Source of the DNA: Patescibacterium sp964487795
GTDB lineage: Bacteria; Patescibacteriota; Patescibacteriia; Patescibacteriales; Patescibacteriaceae
Assembly (NCBI GenBank): GCA_964487795.1
Contig: CAZASI010000002.1
Location: 248,001-312,000 of the forward strand
Direction: 5' to 3'
DNA: 64,000 bases
Under the pieces are notes generated by a model that saw only the letters and a list, made by a program, of their open reading frames with translations, made no database searches and had not been told where the DNA came from. Made by a program: the position numbers and the translations under genes. Positions 48,621 through 58,500 of the stretch are shown in pieces. The first letter of the stretch is position 1. Every line of letters begins with the position of its first letter.

Positions 48621-49622
48621 TTAAAAATATTTAGAAAAAAACTGTTTAATTCGGCCAAAAATGCTTTGCTTAGAAACCGGCTTATTTTCTTTTTGTTGTT
48701 GTACTGGAATCGGTTTAGTTTGTTTCACTGGAGAAAACCAACCTGCTACCGGCGTTCGATCATTCTTCATAATCTCATATCCTTTTGCATTTTTTCGAAT
48801 ATCAAGATTACGCACCGATTTATTACTCGCATTTTGATCAATGATCTCAACATGTCCTTTATTGTTTTTTGTATCAAAAACGGATTCTGTGACGACCATA
48901 ACATGTCCATACTTACCTTCAGTCCAAAATAACAAATCCCCTGCTCCCGGCAATTCACTTGTTCCGTTAGCATGTTTCTCAAATCTGTATTCTGACTTTG
49001 CTGCCCCCAAACGATTATTAATCGTATCAACCATCGCCCACATTGTTTTAGCATCTCCAACTGGACCAATGGCGTTGATGCCATATTGTTGCGACATATA
49101 CCGTTTAGCATATTCAACGCAACTATAGGTTGTTTTAGAACTACCAATGCCGTTATAATATGCATTCACTCCATTAAATTGTCCCATAACTTGTCCAAAT
49201 TTCCAACCATTCTTCGGCATTGGATTATACGTCGCACTTGATAAACCACTTGGATCCAATAAAATAATTGGGTTATTCCGAGCATAACTATATGCATTTA
49301 ACTGCTGCGGATCAACTAAATATTCTAAATTGGGACCTGGCCAGAACTCAGGATCATGACTTAAAAATCGCCCAAGTTTAGAGTCATAATATCGGGCGTT
49401 TAAATATTCTAGTCCAGTGATATCATGCTCTTGCCCAATATACTTTCTTTTTTCGTTATGATTACCGAATTGTTGATCATGACGAAGCGAGCCGTACGGG
49501 TAAAAGTCTATTACTTCGTCGACTTGTGAAGTATTATCCGTTACGAGACCGGCGCCACCTAAGTGGTCCGGATGAATATAATAAACTCCTGAAAGAGCAA
49601 AAAGAAAATTAAAAAATAACAT
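48621..49622 (-). CDS. Orphan RHS tip with CHAP-like peptidase domain
   Basis: 333 residues. Residues about 12-128 are the end of an RHS core (IHPDHLGGAGLVTD, YYDSKLGRFLSHDPE), parallel to the end of the large RHS protein at 52533. The variable C-terminus has a CHAP (NlpC/P60-like) pattern: Cys168 in TYSCVEYAK, PGAGDLLFW (225-233) and His240 in YGHVMVV, predicted to cut peptidoglycan. The last 45 residues are Lys/Gln-rich. There is no upstream RHS repeat, so it is a detached toxin cassette. AAAGGAGG lies only two bases from the ATG and sits in a hairpin. Confidence 0.85.
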   Translation of the reverse strand: MLFFNFLFALSGVYYIHPDHLGGAGLVTDNTSQVDEVIDFYPYGSLRHDQQFGNHNEKRKYIGQEHDITGLEYLNARYYDSKLGRFLSHDPEFWPGPNLEYLVDPQQLNAYSYARNNPIILLDPSGLSSATYNPMPKNGWKFGQVMGQFNGVNAYYNGIGSSKTTYSCVEYAKRYMSQQYGINAIGPVGDAKTMWAMVDTINNRLGAAKSEYRFEKHANGTSELPGAGDLLFWTEGKYGHVMVVTESVFDTKNNKGHVEIIDQNASNKSVRNLDIRKNAKGYEIMKNDRTPVAGWFSPVKQTKPIPVQQQKENKPVSKQSIFGRIKQFFSKYF

Positions 49623-49655
49623 ACCCTCCTTTATTAGTTAGTAAAGGAGGGTATG
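49620..49655 (-). promoter_or_regulatory. Hairpin holding the Shine-Dalgarno sequence of the RHS-CHAP gene
   Basis: On the minus strand ACCCTCCTTTA pairs with TAAAGGAGGGT; the second arm is the ribosome binding site directly before ATG 49622-49620. The stem is followed by a T-rich stretch, so it could also work as a terminator. Confidence 0.6.
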
Positions 49656-49690
49656 GAGGGAATTATTTTAAACCACGAAGTGCACGCTAA

Positions 49691-50050
49691 CTAAGGAAGT
49701 GCTTTCACAAATTTCGTACTACTTTTGGAAACAATTCTATTATCTTCTAAGATAGAAAGTAATTTATCAAATTGACTTTGCGTGGACATATTTGTCTCAA
49801 TTAAATCTAACCTATCTGCAACTTTACTAAATCTGTCATCAACATGATTAAAACTTTGTTTTATTGCAACAAAAAATTCATCATGAATATCAAAGCGCTT
49901 ATTAATACCTTCAAACTGTTTGTCTATACCTGTAAATTTTTCTTCAATGCCTTGAAATTTTTCATTAAAACCATTAAAACCCAGCTCAACTTTATTGGAG
50001 AGTTGATCTAATTTCTCAATTACTGTTAAAAGGGTTAGTTCTTTCTTCAT
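49691..50050 (-). CDS. Coiled-coil protein
   Basis: 119 residues, almost entirely heptad-like: repeated FxGIxEKFxGIDKQFEGINKRF and FNHVDDRFSKVADRLDLIE units of about 7 or 14 residues. Soluble, no signal peptide. Such small proteins are common near mobile or toxin loci in Patescibacteria but have no known role. It is read between the immunity-candidate genes and the RHS-CHAP gene. Confidence 0.65.
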   Translation of the reverse strand: MKKELTLLTVIEKLDQLSNKVELGFNGFNEKFQGIEEKFTGIDKQFEGINKRFDIHDEFFVAIKQSFNHVDDRFSKVADRLDLIETNMSTQSQFDKLLSILEDNRIVSKSSTKFVKALP

Positions 50051-50229
50051 ATTTCTTCATTATTAATAATAATGGAGAGTTATTAAATGATTATATCAAA
50101 ATATAATTACAGTATCAATAGAGATCTTATATTTAATGTTAGCATAAAAAAATAACAACAAAATTTTTCAAAAAAGTCCACCCATTCTAGCTTAAATCCA
50201 AGTCCTCGCGAAGAGGAGTTACCAACAGC

Positions 50230-50255
50230 AAAAGCCCTAGAAAACTAGGGCTTTT
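50230..50255 (-). terminator. Terminator of the toxin-immunity run
   Basis: AAAAGCCCTAG (50230-50240) pairs with CTAGGGCTTTT (50245-50255) around AAAA. The gap 50051-50279 otherwise shows nothing recognisable. Confidence 0.8.
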
Positions 50256-50279
50256 AAGACAATGCTCGAAGAATGACCA

Positions 50280-50738
50280 CTATTCTAGATCTAGTTCCTC
50301 CATGTATACAAGAGACTTTAAACCACCAGTTTCATACTGCTCTTTGTCAATGTTGTAAACATTCGCTTCGTATTTATATCTATCTTTCTGTACTAACAAA
50401 TTTTTTACCAATGCATTATATTCTTTTCTAAGAAAATATATTGGAGTAACAGCGTGCAGAACTTCTATTTTTCTCTTTTGGTTGACAAGACCATAAAGGC
50501 CATCCCAAATAATATATTCTTCCGTATTTTTTACATCAACATAGTATCCTCCGCAACCCCATTCTCCGCAACCACAATTTAGAATAGGGTACATACCATC
50601 CTTTTTTTCGCTTAGTTCAAGGGGAAAGATAAGAAGACTAGCCGCTTCTTTATGGCCGTCTATAGTAGGTATAAACTGCGGATAATTTTCTTCATCCTCG
50701 GGATTGGCAATAACGAATTCTAGTTTATGAACTTTCAT
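50280..50738 (-). CDS. Small soluble protein with CxCGxxGCGG motif, candidate immunity protein
   Basis: 152 residues. A clear CGCGEWGCGGYYVDV motif lies near residues 55-69 and may bind zinc or form a tight turn; the rest is beta-prone followed by a helical C-terminus. No signal peptide. Read from the RHS gene side as the fifth small gene. Proteins with this Cys/Gly motif occur scattered in bacteria without a known function. The immunity role is inferred only from position. Confidence 0.65.
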   Translation of the reverse strand: MKVHKLEFVIANPEDEENYPQFIPTIDGHKEAASLLIFPLELSEKKDGMYPILNCGCGEWGCGGYYVDVKNTEEYIIWDGLYGLVNQKRKIEVLHAVTPIYFLRKEYNALVKNLLVQKDRYKYEANVYNIDKEQYETGGLKSLVYMEELDLE

Positions 50739-50746
50739 AATAAATT

Positions 50747-51343
50747 CTATCCAGGTTGATCCGGATATTTTGTCTTATAATATTTCTCTAAATCATGCCA
50801 AAATCTATCGATTTCATTCCACCACATTTCTGAATTTTTACCTAAGTATTGAAGAAATACATTAGGATTTATGTCTTGGTTTCCGGCAAAATTTTGAATA
50901 TTTTCTAAAACATTCGTAGTTATACCATGATGTACAGTTTCAGTGCCCCTTGAGAGACACTGTTCAATTAAGTCAAATATTTCTGAAAATTTATTCGTAT
51001 TTCCCGCTTTATACTGTTCAACAATATACTCCGAAAATTTATCCAACAACAGGCTAAATGTCCTGTCATTTTCAGGAATATTCACAGAATAGTTCATTAA
51101 GTTCTCTGCAAAATCTGGACTTATACTACAAATAGAGTCGATAACTTGTCCATCAGTGAAATCTCCAGAAAATGCTTCTATACTCTTCCCAATTACGTCG
51201 CCTGTCTCTTTCTCATAAGTGATTGCATCAGCAATTTGTCTTCCAGACGGCGAGTCATAACGAAAGAGACCCAATATTATTCGTATGAACTCTGGATTTT
51301 CAGCCCCTTTTAAATTTTTTCTTGTGTTGGGATTTATTGGCAT
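50747..51343 (-). CDS. Helical soluble protein, candidate immunity protein
   Basis: 198 residues, mostly helical and acidic, with the C-terminal phrase FLQYLGKNSEMWWNEIDRFWH, reminiscent of small immunity-type proteins that accompany polymorphic toxins. No signal peptide or catalytic motif. It lies 8 bases from the following gene and reads in the same direction as the RHS gene. Not assigned to a family. Confidence 0.65.
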   Translation of the reverse strand: MPINPNTRKNLKGAENPEFIRIILGLFRYDSPSGRQIADAITYEKETGDVIGKSIEAFSGDFTDGQVIDSICSISPDFAENLMNYSVNIPENDRTFSLLLDKFSEYIVEQYKAGNTNKFSEIFDLIEQCLSRGTETVHHGITTNVLENIQNFAGNQDINPNVFLQYLGKNSEMWWNEIDRFWHDLEKYYKTKYPDQPG

Positions 51344-51389
51344 ACTATTAGAAAGCTGTTTTGGTCTACTGAAAAAACATTGCTATTAA

Positions 51390-51869
51390 TTATAGTCCTA
51401 ACACGGAGAGAATATTTCCTTTCCTAATTGACTCCTCTACAAACCTGCCCATTAAGACATTTATATCATTCATCGCTTTTATTATTTTTGAGATTTCTTG
51501 ATTGTCCATGGGAATGATATCTTCAAATTGGAATTCATTTCCGTCTCGTTGAGAGAAATTTATAATATCTTCGTAGGAACCCAATCTATCTATATTTTCA
51601 CCATTCTTTGATAACTCTTTAACTAGATTAGCTTGTTCATCCACGCTAAATTCACAGAAACCAAATAAATCATACTTCTCACTAGAGTTATGTAACGGAT
51701 AGGAAAAAACAAGTGAGAAAACGGTATCAGAAAAGTATAGAGAATTTTTACCCCATACTGATATTTTTTCATTTCCAGGCGTTGAAGCTATCTCTATGTA
51801 TTGAGTTCCCTGGAGTTCGTTATAAGTAAAAGCTCTAAAATCACTTGAACTAAACATATCATTTAACAT
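51390..51869 (-). CDS. Small soluble protein, candidate immunity protein
   Basis: 159 residues with a beta-prone N-terminal half (QYIEIASTPGNEKISVWGKN, FSLVFSYPLHNS) and a helical C-terminal half (ISKIIKAMNDINVLMGRFVE). Acidic overall, no export signal. Not recognised. Third small gene after the RHS toxin. Confidence 0.6.
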   Translation of the reverse strand: MLNDMFSSSDFRAFTYNELQGTQYIEIASTPGNEKISVWGKNSLYFSDTVFSLVFSYPLHNSSEKYDLFGFCEFSVDEQANLVKELSKNGENIDRLGSYEDIINFSQRDGNEFQFEDIIPMDNQEISKIIKAMNDINVLMGRFVEESIRKGNILSVLGL

Positions 51870-51964
51870 TTTTTTATCCCGCTAATTAGCGTTTATCCAT
51901 CTGCCGTTATATCACATTCCCCATAAATTACTAACTCCCTTCCATTTATCTAAAGTAGGCTTCT

Positions 51965-52186
51965 TTAAATTTTCTCAGCGCTATCTATCATTTCCTTAGA
52001 TAACTTTTTACTAGCATCTATAACTTCTACTCCAATCAAAACATTATTTTCATCAAAATCTAAACTAATCATTCCTTCAACCTCGCTTGGATCACAGGGA
52101 TAGGTTCGTGCCACTTTTGCCGCTGGAAATTTAGAGAAGTATATATATGCGGCGTCAGCTTTGATATCATATTCTATTCTAATCAT
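51965..52186 (-). CDS. DUF2283 protein
   Basis: 73 residues matching DUF2283: IEYDIKADAAYIYFSK, then ISLDFDENNVLIGVEVIDASKKL. The family is small, widespread, and often found next to toxin-antitoxin genes; no activity is established. Second gene after the RHS toxin, in the same direction. Confidence 0.85.
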   Translation of the reverse strand: MIRIEYDIKADAAYIYFSKFPAAKVARTYPCDPSEVEGMISLDFDENNVLIGVEVIDASKKLSKEMIDSAEKI

Positions 52187-52216
52187 ATTATTTTGTCGAC
52201 CCTATAAATATCTATA

Positions 52217-52513
52217 TTATAAGTTTTCCGCTAACTCTGTTAATTTTACTACTTCGTTATAGTACTGCTTAAATTCATCTTCACTATCTGGAATATCAAC
52301 AATATCTCTATTTAAATCATCTTTAAGCATAATAAAAAGTTTTTTCTCTTCGCTAGAAATTGTGTTTGAAGCATACTTCTGCAATAATCCGGCCAATTGA
52401 GTAACAGTTAGATTTAGATTGCTTACTACATCTGCATCTATACTATTGGGCACACTAGGATATTTTTTCTCTATGTGTTGTTTTAATAAAACATTAAATT
52501 CATCTTTATTCAT
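52217..52513 (-). CDS. Candidate cognate immunity protein of the RHS toxin
   Basis: 98 residues from ATG 52513, which lies 19 bases after the RHS stop; an upstream TTG in frame would overlap that stop. Entirely helical and acidic (LLQKYASNTISSEEKKLFIM, DIPDSEDEFKQYYNEVV). In polymorphic toxin loci the gene directly after the toxin is usually its immunity gene, and an acidic helical protein suits neutralising a basic nuclease. Not recognised by sequence. Confidence 0.7.
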   Translation of the reverse strand: MNKDEFNVLLKQHIEKKYPSVPNSIDADVVSNLNLTVTQLAGLLQKYASNTISSEEKKLFIMLKDDLNRDIVDIPDSEDEFKQYYNEVVKLTELAENL

Positions 52514-52532
52514 ATAATTAAAGTTAATTTTA

Positions 52533-55500
52533 TTATTCAAACCAATGTGTAATTATTTCCCCTGCTTTTGTATACCATCCCCCATTTTGTCGGCCCGGTA
52601 TCTTTAAAGCCTCCTTCCCTGTTCTATCAACAAGTATCTGGGCTCTATGGGCATTGTCAACAAAAAATTGGAGTGCTTTCTGTGTGTACTCATATACTGA
52701 AAGACCATCTCCGTGCTGATTTACATGATAAACAATAGATTTATACTTATTATCAAAAGTTTGCTTTGAAAAACTATCTAAAATAGCTTTTGCTTTATTT
52801 GAAGAACTTTCAAGATTCTGCAACCGTTGAGCTGCCAACATTCTTGCTTGTACGGCCTGACCAGCAATTCTTGGCGCAGCTGTTCCTACTCGTGCCGCCC
52901 CCTCTTCAACTCCTCCTGGATTAGCTTGTATTATACTTCCTAACATGAACAAGCCGCCGGCGACCATTTGTGCTCCTGAATTGTTTGCGGCTTTGTTAAT
53001 AGCGTCATTGGCTTTCTGAGCCTCGGACTTAACAAAATTCCAACCTAAGTTTGCCGCAATTTTTGTTCCTGTCCAAAGCACCCACGGCGGAACACCAGCC
53101 TTACCATTGATATCCTTATACTTCAACGGGTTGTTATAGACATACGAATAGGAATTTTGGTTCTGAGGATTACCAAGGTACTCGACATACGGCGACTGGG
53201 TGTCTGCTTCTATTTTCTGAGCATCGGTAATATTCAAGAATGGTTGATCTTGACTCAGGAATCTTCCCAGAGTCGGCTCGTAGTACCTTTGACTCATATA
53301 ATTGAGCCCAGTATCCGCGTCATACTCATGACCCGTGAACTTCCTCTTTTCAGCGTGCGATCCATTCTGCTCATCTATCCTCATTGTACCAAATGCATAA
53401 TAATCCGTCAGCTCATCTACCTGTTCATCATGATCAGTAATAACATTTGAACCTGTTAAGTGGTCAGCATGAATATTATAAACTTCACTTGAGTTGGATA
53501 TTGATGCAATCGCTGTATCTCCTAAGAATATATGTTTTTCAGTGCCGTTTGGAGTAATACTATACTCATTAGTAATAGAGAGTGTGGTTCCTGCGGAATC
53601 AATTGATTTGATACGTTGACCAGAAGCGTCATACTCATAACTGATAGGAACTAATCCGCTGGAGACCTCAGTTAAACGATTATTATAATCCCAAGTATAT
53701 GAAGTAAGAAAACCTGAACCAGTTAGATTGCCGTTATTATCATAGCTATAACTTGTTCCTCCGGCGCTCGTCACCGCATGCGGGTTAGCATAACTATTTC
53801 CTTGATCGCCCTCATAGCTATAATTACCCACATCTGATTTGGAGAGGATATTACCGATAGCGTCGTAGGTAAATGTTTGTGTTTGATTACCATCACCCGG
53901 ACCATCAACATTTTCCGCAACGGAATTAGTAATCGTGGAAGAAAGAAGGCGGTGCAAATCATCATAGGTATAATCTGTGGTTTTTGCAGTCAAGGTTACA
54001 GAAGCATCTACAATTTGAGTAATGTTCCCTACAGCATCATAGGCATAGTTTAAATCTTGAACATTTTGACCATTAGCAACAGTAATTTTCGTTCGCAATC
54101 GATACAATTCGTCAGCGTCATAGCTATTAGTTGTTACCGCGCCGTTCGCGTACGTCACTGATGTAGGCAAAGCAACAGAATTATAATCAATACTACTGAT
54201 AATATCAGTAAAACCGGGATCAGAACTTTCTTTATGCTCAATTTCATTTACTAATCCAGCTGCGTTATAAAAATATTTAATCTGTGAATTATCGGGGTTA
54301 GTAATAAACGTTTTATTGCCTTGACGGTCATATGAATATTCGGATCGATATGCTCCCCGATCAATCATTTTTTCTTCTACTACTATTTGACCGAGAGCAT
54401 TATAATCATAGTCAACACCAAGCGCCGTGGTCAGTGTCGTGCATAATCGGCCAATACCATCATCACAATTATCATAACCGTTAATAACTTCAAATACTTG
54501 ATCATTATAAGCATCTTCAGTTAACGGTCTATTTAAATCATCATAATTAAAGACTACTGTCACTCCATTCGGGTCTAGACGAGAGCTCAAATTACTAGCA
54601 TCATCGTATGAATAATTCCAAACGCCGAAAGTTGTATCAGTGCTCGCATGTAAATCTTCAGCCGACAACACTCTTCCTAAGCCGTCATAAGTAAAATTTC
54701 TAATATTAGCAAGCGCATCAGTAATCTTTGTTAATTTCTTTTGTCCATTCCAATTATATGTTGTCGTATAAATTGCGGAACCATTATGTTCTCCAACCGC
54801 GATTAAATTGTCATACGCATCGCGATACAAATCTTTTACCTTGCCAGTTGAATCAGTGACTGTTGTTTTCCAATCATCGTACGTATTCGTTGTAACCCAG
54901 TTTGTTGCCACGGTCGCGGTCAAAACTCTTTTAAGAGTGTCGTAGGTATATCGAGTAAACAGTTTGTTTTCAGTATTCGCAGTTGTGCGAGTAGTACCAG
55001 ATGAAATATATGGCAATGATTCTTTGAGTAATAAACCATCATCCGCATACACAAAATCTCTAACATTAAATAACCCCGATGTTTCAGCCTCTTCTCTTTC
55101 CTGAATCTTACGACCCAAACCATCAAAATAAGTATAGGAATCAATTATATTGCTTGCACTCAGATACACGGACTTTTTTATTCTAAACGCGTTTACTGTG
55201 TCTATATACTCGTAAGCGACGCTCGTCACGCTCGTACTTGGGCTCGCGGCATCAGGTTGTTTTTCTTCTATTACTCTATCCAATCCATCATAGATCGTTG
55301 TAAAAACTCTTCCGTTTGGATCCGTTGTTGTCTTCACTTGTCCCGAGGAATAGTCATAGGTATATGACGTAACTTGAGACAAAGGATTTGTGACACTGAT
55401 AGGGAATAAATTATAAGAGTCGTACACATAGCTCGTTTCTTTATCACGCGGATCTTTTTCAGAGCTGACTAAGCCATACGAATTATAGGTTTTTTCTACA

Positions 55501-58500
55501 TCTATGTATTTACTACCGACGCGCCACATTTCAGTCTTTGTTTCATTGCCGGCTCCAACTTGTCCCAAAGCAAGATTGTCGTAGTAATGTTTGGTTTCAT
55601 TTACTTTAACCTCATTAATATCTTTTGTTACTTCGGTAACCGGCAAACCAATAATTCCGTTCGAGGTATTATTTGTATATGTAATTGAAGTCACGAGCAC
55701 ATCGTTAAACATGTTATCTACTAAGCTTCCGTCATCATTTGCCATTACTTCACCTCTGTTTTCAACTTGAACCTTATTACCATTACTATCATCATAGGTG
55801 TATATTTCTGCTTTATCTTTATGCGTTGAATTTCCGTCATAAGAAAAATTAATAGCACGTGTTTGTTTTACAAAATTTCTTCCATTCCCTAAGTCAACTT
55901 TTTCCCATTTATTAATATTTTTTGAATACAAATTTCCATTAGCATTTTTGATTTCAACTCGATACGGTTTTCCCATTTTGGAAATATGATCATCGTATTG
56001 TCCGAATTGAGGTTCATTTTGAGTTCCGCCGTGGAATGAAGTTGTGGTTGTGTTTCCATCGTCGTCAGTTACCGTAACTTTACCAAAACCAGAAAATTTT
56101 CTATCACGTGGATTATCATAATAATAAGAGCCATTTTGATACGAATAAGTTATAGTATTTTCAGTATCAAAAACCGTATCAGTTGTCGTGATTGTATTTA
56201 CTGTTTGTATAATAACAGGCAATTCATTATTCAGTTGCTGGCCGCCCAGACGATATTGTGGTGAAGCTTTATAGGTAATCGAAGTTGATGCACCCGTTGG
56301 GACAGTAATTGTCTTAAGTAAATCGCTCGGCTGATTATTATTCAAATATACTCTATGAAAATTTATAAATGTGTCATTAATCGCCTGCACTAAATCAGCC
56401 ATACCGTCACCATTCACATCTTCCAAACGTGTTCCTTGATCATTTCCATTCTGCCCTATAAAATTAATCGGCATATTCCACGCAGTGTTATTTGTCCACT
56501 GAATCGTTTCTAATCCGTTATTTAATCGCACTATTCGTGTTGAACCGAATTGCTCTTCATAAGCATCCACTTCATCCATGAACCCATCACCATTTACATC
56601 AGCAAAACGAGCTCCTCGTTCACCAGGCGCGTTCCAAGCACTGTTGCAAGCCCAGCCAGTTCCATCACCTTTATTAATAGATACTCCTTGTACCCAACCC
56701 GAATAGGTATTGCCGTTCTGTACAAGGTCAAGCAAACCATCGGAATTAATATCCATTAACATTACACCTGCATCATGACCTAAAAAATCAGTAAAATATG
56801 GTTTCATGTTTGGCAACTGTGTATTCCTATTACAAATAGGAATCTGCCAATTTGTATCTTGTGCCCAACCGGTATTATTACCATTATTAATATACACTTT
56901 TTCAACTGCTGGATCATTAGAATTTGCTGCTCTAAATTCCAACAAATCAGGGAGTCCATCTCCATTCACATCCCCTATACGAACTCCGTTATCCTTAAAA
57001 GTATTTACAACAAAACTGACTGGTTGAATCCAATTAGAATCGACAGTCCAGCCGGAACCAGTATGAATATATACTTGGTTTGTTCCATTATAACCTTTGA
57101 CTAAATCCGGCAAACTATCTCCATTAACATCTGCAACCCGCAAACCCGCGTCCCAAGGTTGGTTAGCGGCATTAAATTCAGCAAATTTTGGGTCAATACT
57201 CCAGCTCGAATTTAGTGTCCATCCTGTATTATCACTATTGTTCATTGAAATTCCCCTGGAAGTTGATTGATTATTCCAATCTCCTGATTGAATCAAATCC
57301 ATCAAACCATCTTTGTTTGCATCAAACATTCTTACTCCTGCATCAGTGCGATGATCAACAAAATCCATTGAATCTTGGTTAGGAACGCCGCCAACAGGAT
57401 GCGACGGGAAAGACCAACCAGTGCTTAAGTCCCAACCAGGTGTTGTTGAAGATTTTTGATAACTAAATTGAGTTGCGGGTAAAGCATCTACATTATTTTG
57501 TTCATCTCTGCCTGATTCAGTAATTGATCCAAGCATAGATTTAATTCCATTGTCTCCACTTACATAGTTTAAATCATATTTTCTAAGCCATTCGTTATTA
57601 ATTTTTGTAGTGATAGAATTAATAATAAAGTTTGTTTTCACTAAAAAACCAGTTGAATATGACACAAGTGCATCGTTTCTAGGAATTTTTGAAAACTCAA
57701 CTTTAAAAGCGCCCGGAGTCTCACCAAAACCAGTATAAGTGATTGTCTCAGGATACATTTGCTCTTCATCTCTTGAATAAGAATATGAAATAAAATTATT
57801 ATTGGTATCACGAACTTCTTCTAGTAGCCATTTATAAACTTTCGAACCGTTTGAATTTTGTTGTCGTGCCTGTGTTGTTTCTCCAAAAGTATAAACGGTT
57901 CCTTGTTTATCAGTTACTTTCCAGTATCCATCTTCATAAACATAATTTAGAAAACTTCCATTTTCTATTTTTGCACCAAAGTGATTTCCAGTTGTTGCGA
58001 TTAATTCTCCATCAAGTGAAGAACTAAAGAAGTTATCAGAGTACATTTTTTCAACGCCAGTCTTATTTGCTCGTGTAATAGAGGGAATACTCAGGGACCA
58101 TCCATAACCAATAATATTTTGCTGGTCAGTATTTTGCGAATTATATGTCAAAGAAATATCAGGTGTCATGGACGCTCGTCCAGTCGGTACAGATAATGGG
58201 AAATTATAGGTTAGGGCACCAGTAGAAAGATCTGTTTCCGGTAATATCTGTTTGTTTAATTTAAACGAAGAATCTGCGTTCTCCTGTTTCATAATAGGAG
58301 CAATAGGATTTGAATCAGCCTCTTCCTCTGATTGATTTTCATCTGCCGGGACTGCTTCTTCGTTAACTTCCTCAGTCGGCTCTACTGGTGTTGGCGCTAC
58401 TTCTTCGCCCGTAGTGCTTTGTTCAGTTGGCACTTCAGCATTCAACTCCTCGGCAAACACATTTGCGATTGGTGCTATTAAAAATAAAAAAACCAACAGT

